Shown: positions 44,452 to 52,409 of the stretch, in pieces
How the letters are laid out: each line of letters begins with the position of its first letter
How positions within the stretch are numbered: the first letter of the stretch is position 1
From: Cohnella nanjingensis
GTDB lineage: Bacteria > Bacillota > Bacilli > Paenibacillales > Paenibacillaceae
Reading direction: 5' to 3'
Assembly (NCBI RefSeq): GCF_014212125.1
Contig: NZ_JACJVP010000006.1
Span: forward strand, 62,001-126,000
DNA length: 64,000 nt
Notes under the pieces: generated by a model
The model's database searches: none
What the model was told of the DNA's origin: nothing
The model's input: only the letters and a program-made list of their open reading frames with translations
Translations under genes and position numbers: made by a program

Positions 44452-45297
44452 ATGAACAAAGAGATTTTCAATAAATATGAGAATGTAACTTATCAGAGAC
44501 TAAACGATATTTGTAAGGCTATGAACGCTTCAGTTTTTCCGAAAGTTAGAATTGCAGATGTTTTTAATATTTCTCAAAGTGGTCTGACGAATACTGAATA
44601 TAGTTTTGCTTTGAAATCTCACTTTGATTTTACGATATATAATAACGATAGATTGTTGCCTCTCTTCGCACTTGAATTTGATGGTGAAAGCCACAAAGGC
44701 GAAGTTCAAAAAGAAAGAGATGCTATCAAGAACAAACTTTGTTTACAATTCGATTTACCTTTGCTTCGGATTAATTCAAGGTATTTAGTAAAAAAATATC
44801 GGAATTACGATTTACTCAGTTGGTGTGTCGATGTTTGGTTTTCTGCAGAAGCATTCTTTAAATCTCAAGAAGACGGAATTGTTCCTTTAGATGAGATTTT
44901 CGACCCACAATCTATTTACTATGACTCAAGTAAAGAAGATATAAAATTCCCAATGTTCATGTCCTATGATATTAGACGATCCTTTAGAAATCTTAATGAA
45001 CAAGGCAAATTAAAAAGTTCAAGTCCAAATATTTGGATTGGTACAGATTCCAACAAAAATTATTATGGACTCAGTTGGATATATTTAAATGATTCAGAAG
45101 GTCTCCTTACTACAAGCGGAATAAGAACACAACAATTCCCAATTTCAGAGTGTGATCTTTTGAATGAGATAATGACCTTCGATCTTTTTGACCAGTATAA
45201 TGAACATCAACTTTTTAAAATACCAAAACATGAAATCCATAATAAAATTAAAAAGTACGAAGAAAAGTATAAAATAGCATTTTTAAGTGTTGGATAA
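44452..45297 (+). CDS. DUF2726-type PD-(D/E)XK nuclease-like protein
   Basis: 281 residues. The N-terminal half has the DUF2726 nuclease-like core: HFDFTIYNND (Asp59), LFALEFDGESHKG (Glu75, Asp77, His81), then ERDAIKNKLC (Asp90, Lys93) and LPLLRINSRYL. This is the pattern of Vsr/PD-(D/E)XK-like folds. The C-terminal half (about 115-281) is unrecognised. ATG 44452 has only a weak GTGAGATG site. It sits with an XRE gene and a membrane protein between the two 1-kb direct repeats, so it is a plausible defence nuclease; this is inference from context. Confidence 0.75.
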   Translation: MNKEIFNKYENVTYQRLNDICKAMNASVFPKVRIADVFNISQSGLTNTEYSFALKSHFDFTIYNNDRLLPLFALEFDGESHKGEVQKERDAIKNKLCLQFDLPLLRINSRYLVKKYRNYDLLSWCVDVWFSAEAFFKSQEDGIVPLDEIFDPQSIYYDSSKEDIKFPMFMSYDIRRSFRNLNEQGKLKSSSPNIWIGTDSNKNYYGLSWIYLNDSEGLLTTSGIRTQQFPISECDLLNEIMTFDLFDQYNEHQLFKIPKHEIHNKIKKYEEKYKIAFLSVG

Positions 45298-45315
45298 CTA
45301 CCTTATTACTTTTAT

Positions 45316-45348
45316 AAAAAGCCCAGAGTCTCCACTTGGGCTTTTTCG
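45316..45348. terminator. Bidirectional rho-independent terminator
   Basis: AAAAAGCCCA and TTGGGCTTTTT form the stem around GAGTCTCCAC, serving the rightward DUF2726 gene and probably the leftward membrane-protein gene. Confidence 0.88.
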
Positions 45349-45441
45349 TGTATGCTTACCAAAAATGCTTATATTAGCAAAGCACACGCATTATTTAGTT
45401 TGAATACATATCAAGATAATCACCAATCAAAAGGCTGAATT

Positions 45442-46767
45442 TCATTCGAAGCTAATCGAATATTTATTACTTTCTAAATGATCTATTTTCCAACTACCAT
45501 TTTCTTTAGTCATTATATATCTAGCGGTATCATCGTACTTATTCCACATTTCGTACACATACACTTCATATGAACCATCATAAAGCATTTCTGGTATAGA
45601 AAGTTCAACACCTATATATTCATTAAGTGGATGCCCATTATACTCATTGTTCACATTCCATCTTTTTGCAATCGAATCAAGCGAATGTATTTTATAATTT
45701 GATTGGTAAAAATCATCGGTTATTACACTAAGTAATTCGGATGAGTCTTTATCAATTATTCTGAGTTGATAATACTTTAAAATCGTATTAGCTATTTCAT
45801 GTTGATCTGAATTTATATTTGCTGTTTTAATATCACCAAGTTTCTTTATGTCATTTTTTAGTTTTACACTATTAATATCAAGTCTCGATATTTTAGAAAT
45901 TGGAACTATTGAAGCCTTGTTATTATAGTATCCAATTAATAAATCTTTTGAAACATCAAGTACATAAAATTGTTGATAATTATTCGAGTTATCATAATAC
46001 ACATTTGCTATTTTATATGCACCCACTCCTTCAGATAAACTTATTAATTTACCTTTTTGCAAACTAACACCGTATACACATATAAATAACGATGTAAAAA
46101 AAAGAAATATCATCAAGTAGTATGCATTTGTTCCATTCGAAATTCGTCTTCGAATCAATTTTAGTTCCAATACACTAAGAAGTGAATTGTTAAATTTACT
46201 CACTGGTTGAGTTTCTGGAACTCCATTAGTATCCAGGATTTCTGAGATTACGGCATTTTCTTTCTCGATTTCGCTTATTATGTATGCCTTAACACGAAAG
46301 TACCATATAAATAGATATATGAAAGTTAAAATAAACATTACGTGTATTACATAAATATTATAATGGGATAATTCAATTATTATACCAGGAACAATTGCAG
46401 GCGGTATCATTTCCAACGCACTTCTGACCGCCCCATTTGCAGATAATCTTAATTTTACTATCCTTTTCTTTTTCGTTTTTTTTCTCCCTTTGCTTATATT
46501 ACTAATTGGTGTGTATAGGTAAAATGCGACAACGTAACTGATTAATAATGTGCAACATACAAACACACCATTTCTCAAATACAAATCTAAAGTTGTTGGA
46601 AGACTTGAGGAAATAATATCAAAGGGACTCAGATCATTAATAAACACAGAATACTTTGCAGTAACAAATAAGAAACCAGAAAAATATATCGAAAAAGTTA
46701 GTGCAATTGAAATATCCTTCACAACCTTCAATGTGTCCATCATTGAGCTATTTTTTGGTTCTGGCAC
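45442..46767 (-). CDS. Membrane protein with C-terminal NTF2-like domain, unknown function
   Basis: 441 residues from GTG 46767, chosen because GAGGGGG lies seven bases upstream; upstream ATGs have no such site. Membrane helices at about 19-44, 67-87, 120-134, 138-157 and 214-236, with a basic cytoplasmic loop (GRKKTKKKRIVKLRL, 94-108). The soluble C-terminal ~200 residues end with VYVYEMWNKYDDTARYIMTK then GSWKIDHLE, a pattern seen in NTF2/SnoaL-like domains. No known family recognised. Together with the nuclease-like gene it forms the content between the direct repeats. A sensor-effector membrane partner is possible but unproven. Confidence 0.75.
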   Translation of the reverse strand: MPEPKNSSMMDTLKVVKDISIALTFSIYFSGFLFVTAKYSVFINDLSPFDIISSSLPTTLDLYLRNGVFVCCTLLISYVVAFYLYTPISNISKGRKKTKKKRIVKLRLSANGAVRSALEMIPPAIVPGIIIELSHYNIYVIHVMFILTFIYLFIWYFRVKAYIISEIEKENAVISEILDTNGVPETQPVSKFNNSLLSVLELKLIRRRISNGTNAYYLMIFLFFTSLFICVYGVSLQKGKLISLSEGVGAYKIANVYYDNSNNYQQFYVLDVSKDLLIGYYNNKASIVPISKISRLDINSVKLKNDIKKLGDIKTANINSDQHEIANTILKYYQLRIIDKDSSELLSVITDDFYQSNYKIHSLDSIAKRWNVNNEYNGHPLNEYIGVELSIPEMLYDGSYEVYVYEMWNKYDDTARYIMTKENGSWKIDHLESNKYSISFE

Positions 46768-46876
46768 TTTTCTCCCCCTCATTTTCATAATTCGACATGT
46801 TCGCAATGCATATCAATTAAACGTCAAAACAATTAAATCCTTCTTTAAATCTCTAGATTTTCTTTTACAGAAGAAA

Positions 46877-47265
46877 AAGACCGTATGCGCCGACGAATTC
46901 ATCCGCGAGTTCGAGCAGGGCTATAGGACGGAGGTCAACGAACGCGGTTCGAAGCTATCTCAAGGACAGCGGCAGCTCATCTCGTTCGCCCGCACGCTCC
47001 TTGCCAACCCGCGCATCCTCATTCTGGACGGAGCGACTTCGTCCATCGACGTGCGGACCGAGCGCCTGCTCCAGAAGGGCTTGAACGAATTGCTCAAGGG
47101 GCGAACCTCGTTCATCATCCCGCATCGCCTCTCCACGATGAAGAACTGCGACCGCATCCTATACGTCGCCGACAAAGACACGCCGAATCCGGCTCGCACG
47201 ATGAGTTGATGGCGCAGCGAGACCGGTACTACAAACTGTATTCCGCTCAGAAGATGGAGGCGTAA
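46877..47265 (+). pseudogene. ABC transporter ATP-binding domain, C-terminal remnant (copy B)
   Basis: Open from about 46877: EFIREFEQGYRTEVNERGSK then LSQGQRQLISFARTLL (intact signature), RILILDGATSSIDVRTERL (Walker B with Asp-Gly for Asp-Glu) and FIIPHRLSTMKNCDRILYVA (H-loop His). One base is lost near 47176 (DKDTP), after which the true frame continues ESGSHDELMAQRDRYYKLYS to TAA 47265. The Walker A half is absent. Same remnant as 42851-43349 but less decayed. Confidence 0.85.
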
Positions 47266-47285
47266 GCTTCAGGAGGCATAAACAA

Positions 47286-47316
47286 ACCCCCGATCTCGAT
47301 TGAGATTGGGGCTTGT
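47286..47316 (+). terminator. Terminator after ATPase remnant, copy B
   Basis: CCCCCGATCTC and GAGATTGGGG pair around GATT, followed by CTTGTATG. Counterpart of the hairpin at 43331. Confidence 0.65.
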
Positions 47317-47390
47317 ATGTGATTTGGAGAATGCACGCATCCTATTCGACGATGCTCAAGTTTGCATTATCCCTTTTTCAATGGAAACCA

Positions 47391-47681
47391 TTATTTAATT
47401 TCTGGCAACGGATCAGCCAGGAGCGCCATGACTAGCTGCACGCCGTCTCTCATACCTTGCAGATACAGGCGTTCATTCTCCAACGCTCGCTTCAGATGAT
47501 GCTGATCCTCCCATGCCATAAACCTTGCAAATTGCGTCTCGTCCATGCCACCGTATAACGCCTCAAACGCTTTTTTCTCTTCTGCACGTACTTGTAGTAA
47601 CTCAGGATCGCAATTAGTTCGGGCGGATACAACATCCAGCCGCTGCTGAATCGCACTCTGGAACCACGACGGAAAGTCCAT
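47391..47681 (-). CDS. Hypothetical 96-residue protein (copy B)
   Basis: Same protein as 43437-43727 with eight substitutions (for example Gly2 to Asp, Ala17 to Val, Asn95 to Ile). ATG 47681 with AAAGGGAGAGGTGG. That both copies stay open and mostly synonymous or conservative suggests selection, in contrast to the ATPase remnant beside them. Confidence 0.75.
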   Translation of the reverse strand: MDFPSWFQSAIQQRLDVVSARTNCDPELLQVRAEEKKAFEALYGGMDETQFARFMAWEDQHHLKRALENERLYLQGMRDGVQLVMALLADPLPEIK

Positions 47682-47711
47682 CCACCTCTCCCTTTCCTGG
47701 TATCCATTCTT

Positions 47712-47897
47712 TTAGAGCAACTGCTGTCCGCGTCCAACCTTCTTCTGATGGAATTGGACAATCAACTCGTCTACCTTCCGGCTCTGAGCTTGAACAGCCT
47801 CATTCTTGAACAAAGGGATCCCCTGCTCCAGAGATTTACTCCCCAGCTCGTTTAACTTTCGTTTTTCCTCCTCATACTTATGAAGTAGATGGTGCAT
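47712..47897 (-). CDS. Spo0E-like small protein (copy B)
   Basis: 61 residues, differing from 43759-43944 only at two positions near the C-terminus (KVGRGQQLL against KVGREQQLR). ATG 47897 has a stronger ribosome site (AGGAGG) than copy A. Divergent from the XRE gene at 48038 across a palindrome-rich gap. Confidence 0.6.
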   Translation of the reverse strand: MHHLLHKYEEEKRKLNELGSKSLEQGIPLFKNEAVQAQSRKVDELIVQFHQKKVGRGQQLL

Positions 47898-47932
47898 GGT
47901 TGGCCTCCTGCTTAATTTGGATGCAAACATAT

Positions 47933-47971
47933 TTTTCGTAAATCCACGAAAATGTAAATTAATTACATTTT
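47933..47971. promoter_or_regulatory. Two adjacent inverted repeats, putative XRE operators
   Basis: TTTTCGT (47933-47939) with ACGAAAA (47946-47952), and a perfect 9-bp palindrome AAAATGTAA / TTACATTTT (47949-47971, spacer ATTAA). They lie in the divergent gap between the Spo0E-like gene and the XRE gene, where an autoregulator would bind. Confidence 0.5.
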
Positions 47972-48037
47972 GTTGAATACATTATCTGTTGCAGTTAGTA
48001 TACCAGATTGATAATGGACATAAAAGGAGTAATTTCC

Positions 48038-48295
48038 TTGAGCGAACAGCCCGTTATCATTAAGCAAATTATCGGGAAAACTTTGAAAGCAATACGAATT
48101 AAGCAAGGCTTGAGTCAAGAGGACTTGGCGCAGGAATGCGACGTTGATCGATCCTATATTTCCATGATCGAAGTTGGCAGGAACGAGCCTTCCGTCACAA
48201 AAATATTCGACCTCTGCAAAGGACTTAAGATTAAGCCGTCCGACTTTTTCAAGATGGTAGAAGGTGAGTACGAGAAGACTCTAGAGCAAGGATAA
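48038..48295 (+). CDS. XRE-family helix-turn-helix regulator
   Basis: 85 residues from TTG 48038, chosen for AAAAGGAG eight bases upstream; the longer frame from 48008 lacks a site. HTH core: IGKTLKAIRIKQGLSQEDLA, CDVDRSYISMIEVGRNEPSV, FDLCKGLKIKPSDFF. It resembles phage- and ICE-type repressors and restriction C-proteins. It converges on the leftward DUF6884 trio (15-bp gap). As the only regulator near the trio it may control it, although the palindromes it probably binds lie on its other side. Confidence 0.9.
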   Translation: MSEQPVIIKQIIGKTLKAIRIKQGLSQEDLAQECDVDRSYISMIEVGRNEPSVTKIFDLCKGLKIKPSDFFKMVEGEYEKTLEQG

Positions 48296-48310
48296 AAATC
48301 ATATAAACAT

Positions 48311-48730
48311 CTAATAGAGCCCGTTGTTTAGATACTTTAATTGTTCACCGATTCCTAATCCACGCAAGGGCACTTTGCACTTCAGCCCGCGGGCTTCGAG
48401 TAGCGGGATCAAAAACTGCCTATACTTTTCACCTGCGTAAATATCTACTGTAGAGAAATCCAAATCAATGACTTGACTTGCTGTTTCCTTAGCCCATTTT
48501 TTTCGGTCCGAGCTATTCATGTTGTTAAGAGTGACGTCGTATGGCTCTATCACTTGGTTTTTATGAAGCAAACCATATTGGGCAGAAAGCACATACCAAT
48601 CTGAATATTGTTTGGACTCAATATAACGTACCATTTTCGAAAATAACTGCGACTTCGAATACATTTCCCGAACTTCGCAGGGAAATTCTTGTTTCACTTT
48701 TGTGCAGCTTATCAGAGCCACTTGTCTCAT
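48311..48730 (-). CDS. DUF6884 domain protein (YaaA-like fold suspected)
   Basis: 139 residues. RQVALISCTKVKQEFPCEVR, then EMYSKSQLFSKMVRYIES, WYVLSAQYGLLHKNQVIEPY and VDIYAGEKYRQFLIPLLEAR are the conserved blocks of DUF6884, a family related in pattern to YaaA-like nucleic-acid-binding proteins. The function is not established. ATG 48730 follows the upstream stop directly (TGAATG), with AAGGACGG eight bases before it, so it is translationally coupled to the GIY-YIG-like gene at 48731. Third gene of a three-gene cassette. Confidence 0.7.
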   Translation of the reverse strand: MRQVALISCTKVKQEFPCEVREMYSKSQLFSKMVRYIESKQYSDWYVLSAQYGLLHKNQVIEPYDVTLNNMNSSDRKKWAKETASQVIDLDFSTVDIYAGEKYRQFLIPLLEARGLKCKVPLRGLGIGEQLKYLNNGLY

Positions 48731-49360
48731 TCATATACCGTCCTTATTCAATAAGGCATTTCCAAAGTTAGCAGAGGCTATAGCGATAATTTCTTTCTCA
48801 ACGGCAGGTAAAGAGCAGGCTAATCCGGATAAGCCCAGTTGACCTTCGTACCATGGCGCGAGATAGAAGTGGATTGGCTCCTTCAAAATAGGTGGATTAT
48901 AAGAGGAGAACAGCGCCTCTGCCCATCTCTGGTACTTTGATTGGGGTTTCTGATAACCTTCAAAACCAAACAAAACATGACTCAAATCACCGATATGATA
49001 GGCAAGTCCATCTCCCCAGCGGGCAAATTTATGCTCGTTCTTTCGAATGTTCTTAATGTTAACGCTGATGTCGTGTCTTACGCCCTTCTTCTCTGCTTTC
49101 CCGATATATAGCGGAGTGAAATTTCCCGGGATGCCTTTACCCATAACATAGATAATGCCTTCCCACTGCGGGTTAGCCAGATTCGACTCAATAAGATTTA
49201 TGACAGCCTCCTCCATCAATCTTGAACGTTTAAGAATCTGTCGTGGGTTATCTTTTACAAGCTTCATTTTTACTTGTACTTGTAAACGCTCATCGGTTTC
49301 GAATAGTGGAGTTAACGAATAACCGCCGATTGACAGCAACCAAGGTTCCAATTGGATCAT
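48731..49360 (-). CDS. GIY-YIG nuclease-like protein (first paralogue, 209 aa)
   Basis: The core has IIYVMGKG (first strand), PLYIGKAEKKGVR (second strand with following Arg), and near the C-terminus PAVEKEIIAIASANFGNALLN, giving the Glu and Asn expected in a GIY-YIG active site. An N-terminal extension (1-70, IQLEPWLLSIGGYSLTPLF) and an insert (110-170) are unrecognised. The C-terminal block aligns with the smaller neighbour at 49357, so they are diverged paralogues. It overlaps that gene by four bases (ATGA) and abuts the DUF6884 gene. Probably a DNA nuclease; no characterised relative known to me. Confidence 0.7.
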   Translation of the reverse strand: MIQLEPWLLSIGGYSLTPLFETDERLQVQVKMKLVKDNPRQILKRSRLMEEAVINLIESNLANPQWEGIIYVMGKGIPGNFTPLYIGKAEKKGVRHDISVNIKNIRKNEHKFARWGDGLAYHIGDLSHVLFGFEGYQKPQSKYQRWAEALFSSYNPPILKEPIHFYLAPWYEGQLGLSGLACSLPAVEKEIIAIASANFGNALLNKDGI

Positions 49361-49830
49361 CTTCGGTTCCCTTCATGATTTAATAAAGTAGCTGGGTACG
49401 CGTCAGAGGCAAGACTAACTAGTTGATACTCCACCGCTCCTATGGTGCATGGAAAGCCAGGGATCGGTGGTTTTTTAATCATCGAATCCAATACAATCAT
49501 CAAGTCCACTCTCTGATTCATAAGACCATCCTCGGTCAATAATAGCCTTTGCCATCTGCTATATAGCTTTTTGCCCCCTATTAATCCGGTCAGATGTGAT
49601 TTCCATCGGGTTACAGGTGCATTACTTCGACCAATGTAAATAGGGATGCAACCTTCATCCGTCCACATGCGCAAAATATAAATAGAATCCTCGAAACTCA
49701 TCCCCGCAGTTTTCTCTGCGATCATTTGAATGATATTCAGCACATTTATCTTATAATCAATCGTTGAAAATGGTATCACGATTTGCTCATAAGCCGCCAT
49801 CCATCTGATTAACAAATCCTTCTTCGTCAT
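49357..49830 (-). CDS. GIY-YIG nuclease-like protein (second paralogue, 157 aa)
   Basis: The core has SIYILRMW, PIYIGRSNAPVTRWKSHL (YIG plus Arg), and GAVEYQLVSLASDAYPATLLN with the matching Glu and Asn. The N-terminal ~45 residues are helical (LLIRWMAAYEQIVIPFSTID). ATG 49830 has an ideal GGAGGATTT site and opens the trio. All four canonical GIY-YIG positions (Tyr, Arg, Glu, Asn) can be assigned, suggesting an active metal-dependent nuclease. Two different GIY-YIG proteins in one operon could act as a heterodimer. Confidence 0.7.
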   Translation of the reverse strand: MTKKDLLIRWMAAYEQIVIPFSTIDYKINVLNIIQMIAEKTAGMSFEDSIYILRMWTDEGCIPIYIGRSNAPVTRWKSHLTGLIGGKKLYSRWQRLLLTEDGLMNQRVDLMIVLDSMIKKPPIPGFPCTIGAVEYQLVSLASDAYPATLLNHEGNRR

Positions 49831-49876
49831 AAATCCTCCGGGAAATCATCCTACTTCTTGCAGCGAAAAAACAGAA

Positions 49877-49906
49877 AACCCGCTGATATTGGTACATAAG
49901 CGGGTT
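49877..49906 (-). terminator. Rho-independent terminator before the GIY-YIG trio
   Basis: AACCCGCT and AGCGGGTT pair; read leftward the stem is followed by TTCTGTTTTTTCG. It ends transcription of the gene at 49915, making the trio a separate unit. Confidence 0.8.
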
Positions 49907-49914
49907 AGTATTGT

Positions 49915-50814
49915 CTAATATGCCTGAATACCGAATTTCAGCAATTTCTTTGGAAGAAGGTCATCCAGATTTTCGATATCACGATCGTCTAGCTCGATCA
50001 AGTTAAATCCATATTTCGCATATATGTTTAGCTTCTCTTTCTTGCGTTCTGCATAGCGTTCGTTGTTCACTAGGCCCCAGAACTCTATATACACTTTTCC
50101 TACAGGCAGGTAAAAATCACAGTAAACCTCTTCTTCCACCGGCAGTCTCCGCTCATAGGCATGTGCAATTTCCGACATGTAAAGCCAGTTGTCGATTAAC
50201 ATCTCTGCACGAGAGCGAACATAATGACCATCCGCCGCGCGATGCTTCGCCTCAAACCTCTCTCTAAATCCGCTCAGTCCCGGCTGTTGAGATTCCATGG
50301 GTTCCTCTGCTACATCTTCGTACGGACTCGCTATACCTTGTACGGCACTGATTGTTTCCAAGAGCCTTTGATTTGTGAGGATTCGTTCATCCCAACCGAC
50401 ATACGGGATTCCTGTTTGCTCATACTCAAACTGCTTCCCGCCAAGACTCTCGCCTAGCTTTGTGACGGTCCAACCCTTAAGATTTTTTTGAACCAAACCA
50501 AGCTCCGATAAGATCGGATTGATTCTGAATTTTGATATGCTGAAGTGCTTACTGAGTGTTACAGCGGTCACCATTTTCTCTAAGCTGCCCTTGTTCGAAA
50601 GAAAGTCCCTGATCGACTCAGTCCAAGCAATATATGCACCATGTTGAGGATGGTTTTTCCTCGTCCCGCCCAGTTCAATACCTTTATCCGTCAGTTCCCA
50701 TGCTTCGCCTGCACGACAAATGCATCCTTCATCCATCAACCTCTGAAAAAGAATCTTTGCAGGAATGCCCATTTCCTTCGCTAAAGCAGATGTAGATATC
50801 ATCTTATCGCTCAT
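49915..50814 (-). CDS. KilAC-like winged-helix protein with C-terminal PD-(D/E)XK nuclease domain
   Basis: 299 residues. 1-50: STSALAKEMGIPAKILFQRL then GEAWELTDKGIELGG, resembling the phage antirepressor KilAC domain. 75-125: a second winged-helix-like repeat with LGLVQKNLKGWTVTKLGESLG. 195-290: a nuclease-like core, RSRAEMLIDNWLY (Glu204), VYCDFYLP (Asp233), KVYIEFWG (Glu244), AERKKEKLNIYAKYGFNLIE, as in Vsr/RecB-type folds. ATG 50814 with GGAGG ACTAC. Monocistronic between terminators. Probably a DNA-targeting nuclease; DNA-reading heads plus a cutting tail suggest a stand-alone restriction factor, by inference. Confidence 0.7.
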   Translation of the reverse strand: MSDKMISTSALAKEMGIPAKILFQRLMDEGCICRAGEAWELTDKGIELGGTRKNHPQHGAYIAWTESIRDFLSNKGSLEKMVTAVTLSKHFSISKFRINPILSELGLVQKNLKGWTVTKLGESLGGKQFEYEQTGIPYVGWDERILTNQRLLETISAVQGIASPYEDVAEEPMESQQPGLSGFRERFEAKHRAADGHYVRSRAEMLIDNWLYMSEIAHAYERRLPVEEEVYCDFYLPVGKVYIEFWGLVNNERYAERKKEKLNIYAKYGFNLIELDDRDIENLDDLLPKKLLKFGIQAY

Positions 50815-50903
50815 GTAGTCCTCCAGCGGAATCTAAAGTTACAGTGGTTGAAGCCAATTTCAAAAGCAATTAAATTTAATCGACCCGCATACGATCGAAG
50901 GAT

Positions 50904-52409
50904 TTATTCCCCCTCTTCTTCCACATCCAACCGCTCCAGCTGTGTTGCACGATCTACCTCATAGCGATCCCATCGCACGCTCACCTTACCTCGACGACGC
51001 TTCTCGCGCCAATCCCGTAGCTGGTCCTCTGTCTCCAGTCGAAGCTCCGCCACTTCTCTCGCACGTTTGAACATATACTCGGATGTTAGCAGTACGCTCT
51101 TCACTCCATGCCCTCCTGGGACAATAGGCATTCTCTTGGGGAGCCACTCCTCCACAACCAGCTTAGCGTAAAGCTCAGTTGGGGCGCCCCGGCGCAAAGG
51201 AATCTCTTGTATCTGATCTCGCGGCATGACACTCCACGACTTGATCCGTCCATAGTAGTGGATTCCTGCTTGTTCGCGGCCAAATAATGTATTGGATTGA
51301 TAAATAGCCACATATGCCAGATTAGCCAGATCACCATGCCGCACAAAATGCCGCAAAGGTACATGATAGAAGCCATACGCTAACAAGTCATTCAACTGCT
51401 CCGGGCGGCTGAGTGTGCCCACTAGCACCGTTTTCCCACTCAGCTTGTCCTCATAATAGGATTGCGTACCTCTGGGCCGCGTCGAACGCTCGTAGGCTTT
51501 CTCAGGGCTATCGAGGATAAGCTCATCCAAGAATTGCTCAACTAGCGACGTCGCGCTTGGCAAGAACGGAAGCGCCCCAACATTCACAAGCGCAATACTC
51601 CGGTAGAAACGATGCTCCCGATACTCCTCCTCATTCGAGTACGGAAACAGCACATACGCCCCAAACATCGTATGCTCTACTTCCCGCTGTCCCTGGTCAC
51701 GAGACGTTGCATACACTATCGCGTCGCGATACCGATGCATCGTATTGATGTCATCCTCCTGTGGACCTGGCGTCTTGTAGGACTGACGATATGGCGTGCC
51801 TTCATAGGCTGGATTAATCCGATACTTCGCATCGAATACATATTTATACTCGATCGAAGCATCTTGCTTCTTAAGCGTTAAGACATTATCCGGCCGCTGC
51901 GAGACCGTTTCACTTCCATCTCCGGATGGCAGTGAATTATAGTAAAGAGTAAAAATTTCCCCGTTCTTCGGGTTCCGATACTCAATCCGAGAGGCCCGGG
52001 TCCGATCCAACGTAACAAATAACCCGCCACGGTTTAGCTTCACTACATCTTGCCTAATCAACTCGTGTTTCCGACTGAGAAGCTCATGGATCTTTAGGAA
52101 GCACCAGTACTCATAGAGCTGTGCCAAATCCTTCATCGATAACCGGAACAGATCGTCTTGAATGGCAAGGCCTTTCATCAGCATCAGGTAGTAACGGTAT
52201 ACATCCCGGTAACCAGGTGCCATCTGAAGCACAAGCGATACCGTCATCTGACGCATTTCCCCGACCCGAAGAAAATCTAGCTTCAACAGCCGCTGTAGAT
52301 CGCTTTGCATCCGATTTAGCTTACTCATGAGTACGGGATCCGTCGCACGTTCCTTTTTACTCAATAGATGTTTTAAGCTACGAAGCCGCTGCTGTACCCG
52401 AAGGAGCAC
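50904..52409 (-). CDS. DUF2357 partner of McrB-like protein, C-terminal part with PD-(D/E)XK_7 nuclease (after in-frame amber)
   Basis: 501 codons, in the same frame as the preceding piece, starting with a GTG immediately after its TAG. Family members read on with Trp at this place (NRFVRWVL), so this is the second half of one protein. The nuclease core has Glu100 (LYEYW), Asp174 (RPDNVLT) and Asp193-Ala-Lys195 (VFDAKYRIN), a complete PD-(D/E)XK set, followed by a ~300-residue C-terminal domain (ending RDWREKRRRGKVSVRWDRYE). It acts as the McrC-like effector. It may be made by reinitiation at the GTG, or be lost. There is no separate Shine-Dalgarno within 15 bases except inside the previous codons. 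Confidence 0.8.
   Translation of the reverse strand: MLLRVQQRLRSLKHLLSKKERATDPVLMSKLNRMQSDLQRLLKLDFLRVGEMRQMTVSLVLQMAPGYRDVYRYYLMLMKGLAIQDDLFRLSMKDLAQLYEYWCFLKIHELLSRKHELIRQDVVKLNRGGLFVTLDRTRASRIEYRNPKNGEIFTLYYNSLPSGDGSETVSQRPDNVLTLKKQDASIEYKYVFDAKYRINPAYEGTPYRQSYKTPGPQEDDINTMHRYRDAIVYATSRDQGQREVEHTMFGAYVLFPYSNEEEYREHRFYRSIALVNVGALPFLPSATSLVEQFLDELILDSPEKAYERSTRPRGTQSYYEDKLSGKTVLVGTLSRPEQLNDLLAYGFYHVPLRHFVRHGDLANLAYVAIYQSNTLFGREQAGIHYYGRIKSWSVMPRDQIQEIPLRRGAPTELYAKLVVEEWLPKRMPIVPGGHGVKSVLLTSEYMFKRAREVAELRLETEDQLRDWREKRRRGKVSVRWDRYEVDRATQLERLDVEEEGE

Larger units (their letters stand above)
46877..47897. repeat. Direct repeat, copy B (~1.0 kb)
   Basis: Second copy of the block at 42929-43944, same orientation and gene order. 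The similarity begins abruptly at 46877, within the region upstream of the membrane-protein gene, and ends near the start of the Spo0E-like gene; the XRE genes beyond differ between copies. Confidence 0.9.
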
